Source of the DNA: GCA-2684655 sp045105235
GTDB lineage: Bacteria; Planctomycetota; UBA1135; UBA2386
Assembly: GCA_045105235.1 (NCBI GenBank)
Contig: JBGCDH010000032.1
Location: 124,001 to 188,000, forward strand
Length of the DNA: 64,000 nucleotides
Direction of reading: 5' to 3'
Shown in pieces: positions 52,415-62,296 of this stretch. The notes under the pieces are model-generated. The model was not told where the DNA came from. It did no database searches and saw nothing but the letters and a program-made list of their open reading frames with translations. Numbering within the stretch: position 1 is the first letter of the stretch; the number at the start of each line of letters is the position of its first letter. Made by a program: the position numbers and the translations under genes.

Positions 52415-55048
52415 CTACGGATTCTTGAAAGCCGCGTCGCGCTTGTTGCCGCCGGACAGCAGGTAGGCCATCAGGTCCTTTAGCTCCTCGGCGTTCATCA
52501 TGGCGATCATCGCGGGCGGCATCAGGGAGACCGGCGACTGCTCGACCTTGACGACGTCCTTGCTGGGCCATTTCTCAAGGCGGCCGAGTTCGAAGGGGTT
52601 GCGGGCGATGGCGATCTCTTCGTCGTTGCGCCAGATGACGCGGCCCCAGAGCTGGCTCTCGTCCTTGAGCGTGACGACGCTGGCCTGGTACTGCTCCGAG
52701 ATCGTGTCGCTCGGATCGCAGATGGCGACCAGGATGTCGCGCTTCGAGAAGCGCTTGCCGAGCGAACCGAGGTCGGGGCCCGCGTAGCCGCCTTCGCCGG
52801 CAAAGCGGTGGCACGCGGCGCAGCGACCGGCGGAGAACATCTTCTTGCCGTTGGCGAAATTGCGCCCGGTCAGCTCGTCGTCAAACAGCTTCATCGCGCT
52901 GTCGACCGTCCACATTACGGGTGGCCCCTTCGCCATCGGGAGAGAGGACAGGTCGATGGTGGCAACGTCGCCGAGCAGCCACGCGACGGCGGCGGCCTCT
53001 TCCTTCGGCAGGTGCGCGATCGCATCTTCGCGGATGGCGCGGATGTAGCCTGCAAAGCTCTTGCCGCCGCTCTTCTCGAGTGTGCCGTTGAGCCAGCCAA
53101 AGTAAAACTTGCGGTCGTCACGCGACCAGCCGTTTTGCACGCGGCGCAGCGCGTAAGCGTAGTGGATGTTCTGGCTGTTGGGCGTGTTGGCCATCGTCTC
53201 GAGGATGGCCTTGCCATACTCGTGGCGCTCCAGCAGCGCCTTGTCGTAGGTCAGCGCGCGCACCTCGGTGACCTTCATCAGGTCGATCGTCTTGCGCACG
53301 ACGTTGGGCGCGTCGAGGAACGCGAGCACGCGGCAGAGCTCGGTGTTGAGGTCCTCGTCCTTGCTGGGATACGACGGGTCGAGCTGCGCGGTGATCGCCT
53401 GGATTTGCGCCGGCGTGGCCTCGTTGAGGCGGATCAAGCGCAGCGACCAGGCGCGCAGCAGGGCGAGTTGGTCGATGCGGTCGAGCTCGGCGAACGGCAG
53501 TTTGAGCAGCTGCTTCGTCACGGCGTCGCCAGCGTCCTTGCCAGCGTGTCGGCTCAGCGCGATGGCGGCCTGGATGGCCGCGCGCGGGCTTGCTTCGGCC
53601 AGGGCGCGATCCTGCCACAGCGCGAGATCCTGGCACTCAATCGCCAGCCGCGCCGCGTAGCGAATGCGTCGGTCGTTGTGTGCGAGCTGCGGCCACGCCT
53701 TGTCGATGGCAGCCTGTCCGCCGGCGTTGCTGCCGTGAAACGCTTCGAGCTCGTGGCGCAGATCGCGCAAGCTCTGATTGCCGGCGTTGGGTGCTTTGGC
53801 GACAGCATCCGCGTCGGGCGCGCCCGTGTAGCGGATGCGGTAGAGCTTGGACTCCGTATTGCGGCCGCCGATCACAAAATACATGTGGCCGTCCGGGCCA
53901 AAGCGCATCGCCGCGATGTTGAGCGGCGTGCCGTGCAAGAACTCCTGCGCGCGGCCCGTGTAGCTCGAGCCCTGTTCTTCGACGTCGAGCGTGTAGATGG
54001 TTCCAAACGTCCAGTCGCAGACAAACAGCTTCTCGCGGTAGGCGGCCGGAAAACTCGACGCATAGCCAAAGCTGATACCCGTCGGCGAACCGGGGCCCAT
54101 GTCGGCGACGACGCCGTTGCTGTCCTCAAAGTAGTCGGGCCACTTGGCCGAGCCCGTGCGCCAGCCAAACTCGCTGGCCGACGTGACGTGCATGACGCGC
54201 GTGGGGCGATACCACGGGCTCCCGATGTCGAACTCAAGGTCCGAGTCAAACGAGAACATCTCGCCTTCGCGGTTGATGGCGATGTCGACGGCGTTGCGCA
54301 TGCCGGACGCGATCATCGTCCAGTCCTTGCCGTCGGGTGAGACGCGGCAGATCCAGCCGGCCGGAGCGCGGATGCTGCGCGCATGTCCCTGCGGATCGGG
54401 CAATGGCGACAGCAGCGAGTCCATACCCCAGACTTCGGGCTGCACGCTGCGAACGCCTTCGGGCAGGCGCGAGTGGTTGCCCGAGATTACGTAGAGGCCG
54501 GTGCCGTCGGGCGTCGCGGTGATGGTGTGCGCCGAGTGCTCCCAGCCCGGGTAGAGACGCTTGAGCAGCGTGAACTCGTCGAATGCGTCGTCGCCGTCGG
54601 TGTCGCGCACGCGATAGAAGCCCTTCATGGTCGACATGTAGAGGCTGTCGTGGGCGTACAGAAAGCCGAGCGCGCCGGAGACCATGCGGCGGCCCCACTT
54701 GACCGGCTCCTTGGGAAAGCCGGGCAGCGGCTCGACGCGGATCTCTCTGTCTTTTGTCGGCAGCGTGACGCGGAAGATGCCCTTGTCGTCCTGGTCGGAA
54801 ACGATCAGGCGGCCTTTGGGATCAAATGCCAGCGCGACCCACGAGCCTTGCGACTTGGGCACCGCGTAGAGCAACTCGGCATCGAATCCGACCGGCAGTT
54901 CGATGCCGGTGTCTTGGTCGAGCACGAGCTTGGGCGCGCCTTCTCTCTGTGCGCCGTCTCTCTGTGCGACGAGTGGCATCGTGGTTGCGAGGGCGGTCGC
55001 GCCGAGCGCGATCGCGAGCGAGGGGAGGGCGCAGCGGAGTCTCATCAT
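52415..55048 (-). CDS. Secreted membrane-bound-dehydrogenase-like propeller protein with c-type haem site
   Basis: 877 residues from ATG 55048, giving the signal MMRLRCALPSLAIALGATAL. Residues about 40-420 form a propeller of the glucose/sorbosone dehydrogenase type (ALAFDPKGRLIVSDQDDKGI, HTITATPDGTGLYVISGNHS, GMRNAVDIAINREGEMFSFD, FGPDGHMYFVIGGR). A helical HEAT-like stretch follows. The last 130 residues contain MFSAGRCAACHRFAGEGGY, a CxxCH haem site, and a downstream SLMPPAMIAMM that offers a Met ligand. Multi-domain proteins of this plan are abundant in planctomycetes and are thought to oxidise sugars or alcohols and pass electrons to a haem. The substrate is unknown. Confidence 0.85.
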   Translation of the reverse strand: MMRLRCALPSLAIALGATALATTMPLVAQRDGAQREGAPKLVLDQDTGIELPVGFDAELLYAVPKSQGSWVALAFDPKGRLIVSDQDDKGIFRVTLPTKDREIRVEPLPGFPKEPVKWGRRMVSGALGFLYAHDSLYMSTMKGFYRVRDTDGDDAFDEFTLLKRLYPGWEHSAHTITATPDGTGLYVISGNHSRLPEGVRSVQPEVWGMDSLLSPLPDPQGHARSIRAPAGWICRVSPDGKDWTMIASGMRNAVDIAINREGEMFSFDSDLEFDIGSPWYRPTRVMHVTSASEFGWRTGSAKWPDYFEDSNGVVADMGPGSPTGISFGYASSFPAAYREKLFVCDWTFGTIYTLDVEEQGSSYTGRAQEFLHGTPLNIAAMRFGPDGHMYFVIGGRNTESKLYRIRYTGAPDADAVAKAPNAGNQSLRDLRHELEAFHGSNAGGQAAIDKAWPQLAHNDRRIRYAARLAIECQDLALWQDRALAEASPRAAIQAAIALSRHAGKDAGDAVTKQLLKLPFAELDRIDQLALLRAWSLRLIRLNEATPAQIQAITAQLDPSYPSKDEDLNTELCRVLAFLDAPNVVRKTIDLMKVTEVRALTYDKALLERHEYGKAILETMANTPNSQNIHYAYALRRVQNGWSRDDRKFYFGWLNGTLEKSGGKSFAGYIRAIREDAIAHLPKEEAAAVAWLLGDVATIDLSSLPMAKGPPVMWTVDSAMKLFDDELTGRNFANGKKMFSAGRCAACHRFAGEGGYAGPDLGSLGKRFSKRDILVAICDPSDTISEQYQASVVTLKDESQLWGRVIWRNDEEIAIARNPFELGRLEKWPSKDVVKVEQSPVSLMPPAMIAMMNAEELKDLMAYLLSGGNKRDAAFKNP

Positions 55049-55137
55049 GGCGGAGTGCCACGATAGCTGCCGGTGCGCGCGCCTGTCGGGCATTCCACTT
55101 TTCGTGGCGCGTATGCGCTGAGACCGAGCGGCTGGGA

Positions 55138-56676
55138 CTATTTGTCGCTGGTCACTTTCATCAGCCAGTTCGCCATCACCGTCAGCGCTTCTACCGAGAA
55201 CGTCTCTTCCAGTTCGCCGTACTCCGAGGACTTGCCGGTCTCGGTGTGCTGGAAGAGGTGGTTGTGGCCCGCGAGGGTTATGACGGTCGCTGGCTTCGGG
55301 CAATCAGCCAGCGCCTTTTCGAGCGGTGGACGGTTTTGAGCGGGATCGACCTGCAGGTCCTTGCCGCCAAACATCGCCAGCACATGGCAGCGGGTTTCCT
55401 TGAGAGCTGGGACGGGATCGTAGGCGAGCAGCCAGTGCATCCACGGTGTGTTGAGCGAGCGCAGCTGCCGCAGCAGCGTTTTTGGATCGTCGCCAAGCTG
55501 CTTGCGATCCTCGTCTGGCAGCTTGGGCCAAAAGGCCTCGACGATCGTCTGCAGCGCTTTCTGGCGGCGGTCGCTGTCCGCATGTTTGGCCACGGCTGTG
55601 AGTGCCTTGCCGGTCAGCTCTTCGTTGAGCGCCAAATCGTCGTCGCTAGCCCCTTCGGCAGCGGCCATGAGGCGCGACTGGTGCACGATGATATCGCGAA
55701 TGTTGACGGCAGGAGGTGCGATCAATACCGCAAACTGCAGCGCATCGCGGTCCGGACCGCTGGCCACCATCGGCGCGATCAAGCCACCTTCACTGTGGCC
55801 AATCAGGCCGAGGCGGCCCGGATCGATTTCGCTGCGCGTGGCTAGGTAGCGCAGGGCAGCGCGCGCGTCGGTGGCAAAGTCCTGGGAAGTCGCGGCGCCG
55901 AAATCGCCGGTCGACTTGCCGACGCCGCGGTCGTCGCAGCGCAGGATTGCGATGCCGCGACGCGTCAGGTGGTCGGCAATGACCCAGAACGGCTTGTGTC
56001 CGAGCAGCGATTCATCGCGGTCCTGTGGGCCGGACCCCGAGATCATGACGGCTGCCGGAAACGGTCCGGGCCCTTCCGGCAGGGTCAGCGTGCCGGCGAT
56101 CGTGACGCCCGCATCGCGTGTTCCGACGCGGAACGTTGCGTCGAGGTCGCCGCTCGGGTCGTGGCCGAAAGTCACTTCCTCGCTTCGATACGGCACGGTG
56201 GCTGGATCGGGATTTTGCGGCCGTTTGGGGGCCGCTTGCGCGGCGGCTTCGGCGGTTGCTGGTTCGAGATCGAGCTCAAGCGTGCGTCCCCCTTGCTTCC
56301 AGGTGCCGTCGAGTTTGCGCGCGCCGCCTTCGTCGACGACGAGGTTTGCTTCGTAGCTTGCGCCGATGGCCGGGAGCTTGGCGATGATCTGGTCGGCATC
56401 GCGTTGGATCGAATCGACCGCAATGCCTTTGGCTCCTTGGGTGATGCTGTCGAACGTCGCCTTGTAGGCGCCGTCGTCGCCGCGCTGGATGTGTAGCGCA
56501 ACCTTGAGTTCTGTTGCCTGCACCTTGAGTGCGCCGAGCCAAGAACCTTCGATGCTGGCCTGCTGCGGCTTCTGCTGCTTGGCAGCGTCGGGCTCTTGGG
56601 CCACGGCCAGGGGCGGCGTGATGAACAGCGCAGCGCAAAGTGCGATGCGTTTGACGTAGAGAGGTGCGTGTTTCAT
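55138..56676 (-). CDS. Secreted alpha/beta hydrolase with N-terminal beta domain
   Basis: 512 residues. The signal peptide ends near LAVAQ. Residues about 38-140 form a small barrel-like domain (IEGSWLGALKVQATELKVAL, DGTWKQGGRTLELDLE). The hydrolase core then follows: TLTLPEGPGPFPAAVMISGS, the oxyanion segment GSGPQDRD, the nucleophile elbow LIGHSEGGLIAP with Ser, a Lys/Asp segment AMFGGKDLQVDP, and AGHNHLF with the catalytic His. Proteins of this plan are annotated as dienelactone-hydrolase-like or prolyl-oligopeptidase-like esterases. The gene starts ten bases after the tetR stop, so the regulator probably controls it. Confidence 0.88.
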   Translation of the reverse strand: MKHAPLYVKRIALCAALFITPPLAVAQEPDAAKQQKPQQASIEGSWLGALKVQATELKVALHIQRGDDGAYKATFDSITQGAKGIAVDSIQRDADQIIAKLPAIGASYEANLVVDEGGARKLDGTWKQGGRTLELDLEPATAEAAAQAAPKRPQNPDPATVPYRSEEVTFGHDPSGDLDATFRVGTRDAGVTIAGTLTLPEGPGPFPAAVMISGSGPQDRDESLLGHKPFWVIADHLTRRGIAILRCDDRGVGKSTGDFGAATSQDFATDARAALRYLATRSEIDPGRLGLIGHSEGGLIAPMVASGPDRDALQFAVLIAPPAVNIRDIIVHQSRLMAAAEGASDDDLALNEELTGKALTAVAKHADSDRRQKALQTIVEAFWPKLPDEDRKQLGDDPKTLLRQLRSLNTPWMHWLLAYDPVPALKETRCHVLAMFGGKDLQVDPAQNRPPLEKALADCPKPATVITLAGHNHLFQHTETGKSSEYGELEETFSVEALTVMANWLMKVTSDK

Positions 56677-56686
56677 GGCGTTTGGG

Positions 56687-57364
56687 CTACGGCGAAGAAG
56701 TCGTGGCGGACGGAATTGGCGTGCGCAGGTAGGCGCAGCCGAGTCGGGTCAGCTCTCGGATGACGTGTGTTGTGTCGGGGGCCGGACCAAGGCCCGCGTG
56801 CAGCATGATTTCGCGCGCCGCAGCGCTGACCGCCAGGTCCAAGAATGCGATCGCCGCGTCGAGGTCCGGGTGGTCGATCTGTTGGCGGCGCTCGCGCAGC
56901 GCATCGGCCAGCACCTGCTGCAGGCGGGCGTTGTGGGCCTGCACGATCTGGCTTGCAGGCAGGTCCTGGTCGCTGCGCATCAGCAGCGACAGTCGGCGGA
57001 CGGTCTCGGCGTTCGAGTCGAGGAAGCCGTGCACGAGGCCTTCGGCGTAGCGCTGCACGATGCCGCCGGCAGTCGTTTGGGCGGTGGCCGTTGCGAGGCG
57101 GGCTTCGACGTTGGCGCCCAGGCGCTGCATCAACTCTTCGGCGACGGCGCGCTGCAGGTCCGACTTGTTGCGGAAGCGGCGGTAGATGCCGCCGACGGAG
57201 ACCTCGGCGATGCGGGCAATCTCGGCGATTGGCGTCGCGTCAAAGGTGCCGGCTTCGAAGTGCGCGATCGCCGCGGTCAGGATGCGCGTTCGGGTCCGCT
57301 CGCTCCGCGACTGGGCGGTGGCAAGGGCGAATGGGCTCGTTTGGCTGCTTGTGTGTTCGGTCAC
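56687..57364 (-). CDS. TetR-family transcriptional regulator
   Basis: 225 residues from GTG 57364; a TTG at 57388 would add eight residues but overlaps the operator-like palindrome. The N-terminal helix-turn-helix reads ERTRTRILTAAIAHFEAGTF then TPIAEIARIAEVSVGGIYRR with FRNKSDLQ, the standard TetR signature. The C-terminal ligand domain is helical and variable. TetR proteins usually repress their own operon and release DNA on binding a small molecule. The hydrolase gene lies ten bases downstream and may degrade or act on the inducer. The chromate-transporter gene ends 88 bases upstream on the same strand. Confidence 0.92.
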   Translation of the reverse strand: MTEHTSSQTSPFALATAQSRSERTRTRILTAAIAHFEAGTFDATPIAEIARIAEVSVGGIYRRFRNKSDLQRAVAEELMQRLGANVEARLATATAQTTAGGIVQRYAEGLVHGFLDSNAETVRRLSLLMRSDQDLPASQIVQAHNARLQQVLADALRERRQQIDHPDLDAAIAFLDLAVSAAAREIMLHAGLGPAPDTTHVIRELTRLGCAYLRTPIPSATTSSP

Positions 57365-57370
57365 GGCAAA

Positions 57371-57387
57371 TGCGAATCCTGTTCGCA
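57371..57387. promoter_or_regulatory. Operator-like palindrome before the tetR gene
   Basis: TGCGAA-N5-TTCGCA is a perfect inverted repeat six bases upstream of the GTG start of the TetR regulator. Size and position fit a TetR autorepression site. No second copy was found at the neighbouring genes by eye. Confidence 0.55.
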
Positions 57388-57452
57388 ATAGGTGTTCGAA
57401 GCCGTGGAGATCCTGTCGCGGCGGGCATTGTTCCCGGGGTCGTCGGGTGCGC

Positions 57453-58667
57453 CTAGGGGGCCAGTCCGGTCACCTGTAGGCCCCAGCCAATGGCGGCGCC
57501 GGCTGCGATCAGCCAGGTCGAGCCGGCGCGCCAGCGCATGCTGGCGACAAGTGCGAGGGCCGCGATCGCAATCGTGTAGGCATCGCAGCAGGCGCTGCGG
57601 GCCAGATGCAGCGTGACGTGCAGCATCAACGCCATCGACGCCGCCGTGACGCCGTCGAGCAGCGCGGCGGTGGTGGCGTAGCGTCGCAGCCGTGGCACCA
57701 GTGGGCCGACGAGGCCGACAAACAGGAAGGCTGGCAAGAAGATGCCGGCGGTTGCCGCGAGCGCGCCGCTGGGGCCATCGAGCAGGTAGCCGACAAACGT
57801 TGCCGTGGTAAAGACCGGTCCCGGGGTTACCTGGCCGACGGCGATGGCGTCGAGCAGCTGCGCTTCGGTCAGCCAACCGAGCCGCTCGACGAGGTCGGCG
57901 CGCACGAAGGCGAGCAGCACGTAGCCGCTGCCAAACAGCACCGAGCCGATCTTGAAGAACGCGCCGAACAGCGCCGATGAGCTCGCGAGGCCGCCGGCGA
58001 TCGAGCCTGCCGCGGCGAGCGATCCGGCGGCGCCGGCGGCACCGGCCGCGCTTGCCTGCTGCGGCAGCAGCCCGAGCATGCCGCCCGCGGTCGCGTTGCC
58101 GGGCGGGCGTCCGCCGTTTGAGCTGCGGCGCGCGGAGGAGGCCGCAGCCGCCAAGGCGCCGGCGGCGAACAGTACGGTCAGTTCGTCGACGCCGAACAGC
58201 AGCGCTGCGAATGCGGCCGCGCCGAGCCATCGCTGCGTTGCCGTGCGCATCGCTTTTGGCGCAAGCACGCGCAGCGCTTGCAGCACCACCACGACCATGA
58301 CGGGCTTGATGCCGTAGAGCACGCCGCTGAGCTCGGGCGTTGTGCCGTGCGTGACGTAGAGCCAGCCCATCAGGCCGGTCAGCAGCATGGCGGGCACGAT
58401 AAAGCTCACGCCGGCGACCAGCAGGCCGAGCCACCTGCCGCGTTCAAAGCCAAGGTGGATGGCCAGCTCGGTCGAAGTCGGGCCCGGGATGACGTTGGCC
58501 GCCGCGAGCAGGTCGAGGAAGCGTTCGTCGCTCAACCACTGCCGGCGCACGACGACTTCTTCGCGCATCATGGCAATGTGCGCAGCGGGGCCACCAAACG
58601 CCGTAAAGCCGAGCTTCACGAACAGTCGGGCGAGCAGCCACAGCTGCAGGCCGCGGCTGTTGGTCAC
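57453..58667 (-). CDS. chrA: Chromate transporter (ChrA), two-domain
   Basis: 404 residues from GTG 58667; the upstream frame is not protein-like. Two CHR repeats are visible. The first has LGFTAFGGPAAHIAMMREEV and NVIPGPTSTELAIHLG; the second has IGSVLFGSGYVLLAFVRADL and VGQVTPGPVFTTATFVGYLL. Each repeat carries the GGP/GSG and PGP motifs typical of ChrA and about five or six TM helices, joined by a Gly/Ala-rich loop. ChrA exports chromate by proton antiport; long-chain ChrA proteins confer resistance in some bacteria. No chrB is adjacent. The gene lies seven bases after the secreted-protein gene on the same strand. Confidence 0.9.
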   Translation of the reverse strand: MTNSRGLQLWLLARLFVKLGFTAFGGPAAHIAMMREEVVVRRQWLSDERFLDLLAAANVIPGPTSTELAIHLGFERGRWLGLLVAGVSFIVPAMLLTGLMGWLYVTHGTTPELSGVLYGIKPVMVVVVLQALRVLAPKAMRTATQRWLGAAAFAALLFGVDELTVLFAAGALAAAASSARRSSNGGRPPGNATAGGMLGLLPQQASAAGAAGAAGSLAAAGSIAGGLASSSALFGAFFKIGSVLFGSGYVLLAFVRADLVERLGWLTEAQLLDAIAVGQVTPGPVFTTATFVGYLLDGPSGALAATAGIFLPAFLFVGLVGPLVPRLRRYATTAALLDGVTAASMALMLHVTLHLARSACCDAYTIAIAALALVASMRWRAGSTWLIAAGAAIGWGLQVTGLAP

Positions 58668-58674
58668 GTTCGTC

Positions 58675-59601
58675 TCAGAACCAGGTGGCACGCAGGCTGT
58701 TGGAGCTGAGCAGCGAGCCGTTGGAGTCGCTGGCGATGCCCTGCACGTAGAGCTCGAAGCCGGGCGGTAGCGGCGGAAGGTCAAACGTCAGGGATCCGCC
58801 GGGCAAGACGGCGTCCACGGTCGTGAGCAGCGTGAGTCCTGGTGCGAGCACAACGTTGGTCGGCTGAAAGCCAAAGACCATCAGCGTCGGTGAGTAGCTC
58901 GGCAGCGATGAATTCGTCTGCAGGCTCCATCGGTCGTTGCCGCGCGGTTCTGCGGTCAGGGAGACTGGCGTTACGAAGGTGTCAAAAGGCTCGACGACGG
59001 CCACCGCCGGCTCGAAGCAGCCGAAAATATCCGTCTGTGCAATGGTGCCGAATCCGGACGTCGAGCCGCCGACGACGATGCGGAGCGTCAGGCCGCCCGC
59101 TGGGATGGTGGCGCCAAGCACGCGGGTCGAGTCGTTTGGACCGACTTCGATCGTGCCATCGGCCCCTACGTCGATCGTGCGAAAGGTCGCGCCGCCAAAG
59201 ATGCTGTCGACAACGCTCAGCGCGAGCACGCCGTTGGTCGGGCCCGCGCCCGGTGCGGTCAGCAAGAGATCGATCGTGAGCGAAGAGGTCGCCAGTGATG
59301 GGCCCGGACCGTTAGGAAGCGTCGCGCAGCTGGAGGTGACGACGAAGTTGAGCGGTGTGCTGGAGCTTGGACTGTTCGGGGTCCAGGACGCTGAAGCGGA
59401 TGCGAAAGGTGTCGCGGCCGTGCCGATCGTGCCAGGTGCGGTCGGGCCTGCGGTCAGCGGGATCGTCTGCGAAGCCGCGCTGGAGGCTGCGGTCAGCGTG
59501 CCGCCGGGCGCCATGTTGGCGGTGATGCTCCACTGCGCCTGCAGACTTGCAGTGCAGGTCACAAGGGCGAGGACGGAAAGAGAAGGGATGGAAAGAGTCA
59601 T
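58675..59601 (-). CDS. Secreted Ser/Thr-rich protein of unknown function
   Basis: 308 residues with a signal peptide (MTLSIPSLSVLALVTCTASL, cleaved near QAQ). The mature part is rich in Ser, Thr, Gly and Pro and predicted all-beta. The last 80 residues read SPTLMVFGFQPTNVVLAPGL, then LTFDLPPLPPGFELYVQGIA, a pattern that recurs in planctomycetal secreted proteins as a terminal domain. No enzymatic motif. Upstream (59602-59860) I see nothing recognisable. I do not recognise the family. Confidence 0.6.
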   Translation of the reverse strand: MTLSIPSLSVLALVTCTASLQAQWSITANMAPGGTLTAASSAASQTIPLTAGPTAPGTIGTAATPFASASASWTPNSPSSSTPLNFVVTSSCATLPNGPGPSLATSSLTIDLLLTAPGAGPTNGVLALSVVDSIFGGATFRTIDVGADGTIEVGPNDSTRVLGATIPAGGLTLRIVVGGSTSGFGTIAQTDIFGCFEPAVAVVEPFDTFVTPVSLTAEPRGNDRWSLQTNSSLPSYSPTLMVFGFQPTNVVLAPGLTLLTTVDAVLPGGSLTFDLPPLPPGFELYVQGIASDSNGSLLSSNSLRATWF

Positions 59602-59860
59602 CGCGATTCGCAGAGTCTAACGCTGCGCCGTTTGTAGTTGCGGCCGTGAAGCTGCGGCAAAGGGGGCGTCGGGATTGGTCGCGTTTACGATGTTTCCCGG
59701 GGTCAAGATGACGCATGTGGGCTGGCCATATTCCCTATGCATTTTGCGAACCGGCCCCGGCCCCGGCTCCTGCGCGCCGTGCGGGGTTTTGGTCGGACGC
59801 ATCCGAATCGTGGCTGACCGCGACCCGCCGCTGCCTGGTTCGCGACAGCCTGGCCTAGTC

Positions 59861-62107
59861 CTAGTGACGCTTGCGCGCGCGCGCCGCCGCTTCGGCCTTG
59901 GCGGCGGCCTTTTCGATCTTCTTGCGGCTGATCTCGAGCAGCGCCGTCTGGCTGCGTAGCGGCAGCTCGCCGACCGCCCGCTGGATGCGTTCACTTTGGC
60001 CATCGGGACGCACGCGGCGCGCTTTGACGTTGTCCCTCAGGGAGATGTTGAGCACCTCTTCGACGACGCGGTGGCGCAGCTTGGGGTCGAGCACGGGCGT
60101 CGCGACTTCGACGCGGCGGTCGAGATTGCGGATCATCCAGTCGGCGGAAGACAGGTAGACCTTGGGGTCGCCGCCGTTCTCAAAGTAGTAGACGCGGCTG
60201 TGCTCGAGGAACCGGTCGACGATGGTCGTAACCGTGATGTTCTCGCTGAGTCCCGGCACGCCAGGGCGCAGGCAGCAGACGCTGCGCACGCACAGCTCGA
60301 CTTTCACGCCGGCGCGCGAAGCTTCGTAGAGCGCCAGGATGATACCGGGGTCGGCGAGGTTGTTGAGCTTGGCCTTGATGCCGGCTGGCTCGCCCTTGCG
60401 CTGGTTGTCGATCTCGATGTCGATGCGGCGCAGCAGCTCCTTGCGCAGCGTGAAGGGAGCCACCAGCAGATGCTCCATGACGGGCACGCGCGTGTGCCCG
60501 GTGATCATGTTGAACGTTTCGGCGACCTCTTCACCGAGCTCGTGGCGCGCGGTCAGGATGCCCATGTCGGTGTAGAGACGGGCCGTCGCCGGGTTGTAGT
60601 TGCCGGTGCCGAGGTGGCAGTAGCGGCGCAAGCTTTGGTCGTCTTCGCGGCGGACCACAAGCGTGCACTTGGCGTGCGTCTTCATGCCGACGATGCCGTA
60701 GACAACGTGCACGCCGGCCTGCTCCATGCGGCGCGCCCACTGGATGTTGGCCTCTTCGTCGAAACGCGCCTTGAGCTCGACGATCGCCGTGACCTGCTTG
60801 CGCCGCTGCGCCGCCTCGATCAGCGCCTCCACCATGACGTTCTTGCTGCCGGCCCGATAGATCGTTTGCTTGATCGCCAGCACGTTGGGATCACGAGCCG
60901 CGAGCCGGATGAAGTCCTCTACCGCGACGAACGAGTCATACGGGTGGTGCAAGAAGATGTCGCCGTCGCGCAGGTCGCTGAACATCTCGTCCGGCGTCGA
61001 CCAGCGCCATCGCCGTCGCGGCTTGGCGGGTGCGTCCTTGAGCCCCGGCTTCTCGATGAGCCCGTAGAGCTCCATGGTGCGGCCCAGGTTGACGGGGCCG
61101 TCGCAGTAGTAGATGTCTTCGCTCTCGAGGCCAAACGCCTTCAGGAAGCGCTCGAGCACTTCGGGATGCACGTCGCTGTCGATCTCCAGGCGAACGGGCT
61201 CTCCGCGGCGACGCTTGACCAGCTCTTTTTCGATCGAGCTCATCAGGTCGGTTGCCTGCACCTCGTCGACTTCTAGGTTGCCGTCGCGCGTGACGCGGAA
61301 CGTGCTGGTGTGCACGACGTCGAGTCCGGGGAACAGCTCCTGCAGGCTCGCGCGCACGACGTCCGCGGTAAACACGTAGGCTCGCTGGCCGTCCTTCTCC
61401 GGCAAGCGCAGCACGCGCGGCAGCGTGCGCGGCACCTGAACCACCGCCATGCGGTGGGCGCGTCGTTCGTTGCGAGGATCCTGTAGCAGCACGACGACGT
61501 TGAGGGACTTGTTGAGCAGCACCGGGAACGGGTGTGCCGGGTCGACCGCCAGCGGCGTCAGAATGGGGTAGACCTCGCGCTGGAAGAACTCTTCGACGAA
61601 GGCGTACTGGGCATCGTCGAGCTGCTTGAGCGACGGAAACTGAATGCCGGCTTCGACCAGCGCGGGCAGCAGGTCCTCGGTCCACGTGCGATGCATCGCC
61701 GTGGTGAATGCATGCGCATCGGTGCGCACCCGCAGCAGCTCTTCGGTTGGCGTCAGCCCATCGTGGCTCTCGCGCTGAATGCCGGCGTCGACCATTTCCA
61801 TGACGCCGGCAACGCGGATCTCAAAGAACTCGTCGAGGTTGGTGCTCGCGATGGCCAAGAACTTGAGCCGTTCGAGCAGCGGGTTGCTTTCGTCCTGGGC
61901 CTCTTCGAGAACGCGCCGGTTGAAGGCCAGCCACGACAGCTCGCGGTTGACGAACAGGGTCTCTTTGTCGAGCGACTCCAGCGCGACGCCGGGCGGGATG
62001 GGCGCGATCTCGCCACTGCCGCCCGCCGAAGCCTCCGGCGTCCGGAAGCGCCGTCCGAGCGAGTCGGTCGGCAGGCGCTGGATCGGGATATCGGGCAGGT
62101 CGCTCAT
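59861..62107 (-). CDS. ppk1: Polyphosphate kinase 1
   Basis: 748 residues, a normal size with a ~45-residue N-terminal extension. PPK1 reversibly polymerises the gamma phosphate of ATP into polyphosphate. Domain order: N-terminal helices (FVNRELSWLAFNRRVLEEA, then FLAIASTNLDEFFEIRVAGV), head, and the two PLD-like catalytic lobes. The autophosphorylated His lies in YCHLGTGNYNPATARLYTD (His498). LEHSRVYYFENGGDPKVYLS and SADWMIRNLDRRVEVATPVL are also conserved. The C-terminus is basic and Ala-rich (KIEKAAAKAEAAARARKRH). It is divergent from pilT across 189 bases. No exopolyphosphatase gene is adjacent. Confidence 0.96.
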   Translation of the reverse strand: MSDLPDIPIQRLPTDSLGRRFRTPEASAGGSGEIAPIPPGVALESLDKETLFVNRELSWLAFNRRVLEEAQDESNPLLERLKFLAIASTNLDEFFEIRVAGVMEMVDAGIQRESHDGLTPTEELLRVRTDAHAFTTAMHRTWTEDLLPALVEAGIQFPSLKQLDDAQYAFVEEFFQREVYPILTPLAVDPAHPFPVLLNKSLNVVVLLQDPRNERRAHRMAVVQVPRTLPRVLRLPEKDGQRAYVFTADVVRASLQELFPGLDVVHTSTFRVTRDGNLEVDEVQATDLMSSIEKELVKRRRGEPVRLEIDSDVHPEVLERFLKAFGLESEDIYYCDGPVNLGRTMELYGLIEKPGLKDAPAKPRRRWRWSTPDEMFSDLRDGDIFLHHPYDSFVAVEDFIRLAARDPNVLAIKQTIYRAGSKNVMVEALIEAAQRRKQVTAIVELKARFDEEANIQWARRMEQAGVHVVYGIVGMKTHAKCTLVVRREDDQSLRRYCHLGTGNYNPATARLYTDMGILTARHELGEEVAETFNMITGHTRVPVMEHLLVAPFTLRKELLRRIDIEIDNQRKGEPAGIKAKLNNLADPGIILALYEASRAGVKVELCVRSVCCLRPGVPGLSENITVTTIVDRFLEHSRVYYFENGGDPKVYLSSADWMIRNLDRRVEVATPVLDPKLRHRVVEEVLNISLRDNVKARRVRPDGQSERIQRAVGELPLRSQTALLEISRKKIEKAAAKAEAAARARKRH

Positions 62108-62296
62108 CGGTTGCTTCTTATCGACATCGGACCACGCCCGAAGAGAGTACTCCAGGCCGCGCTTGGCTCCGGCCGTGGCTGTCCCGTCTTGAGTCTGGGG
62201 CTTGCACGCCCGTCAAGCGTCATCGCCAGGCCGCCGATGTCGGCTCGGGGATCGGGGAGTCGGCATCCGGGAGAGGAGCCAGGAGAGGGGATTGGC

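Noticed and set aside
52808..54340. A 510-codon plus-strand frame opposite the haem/propeller gene
   Set aside because: No recognisable motif or signal; the minus-strand gene is well supported.
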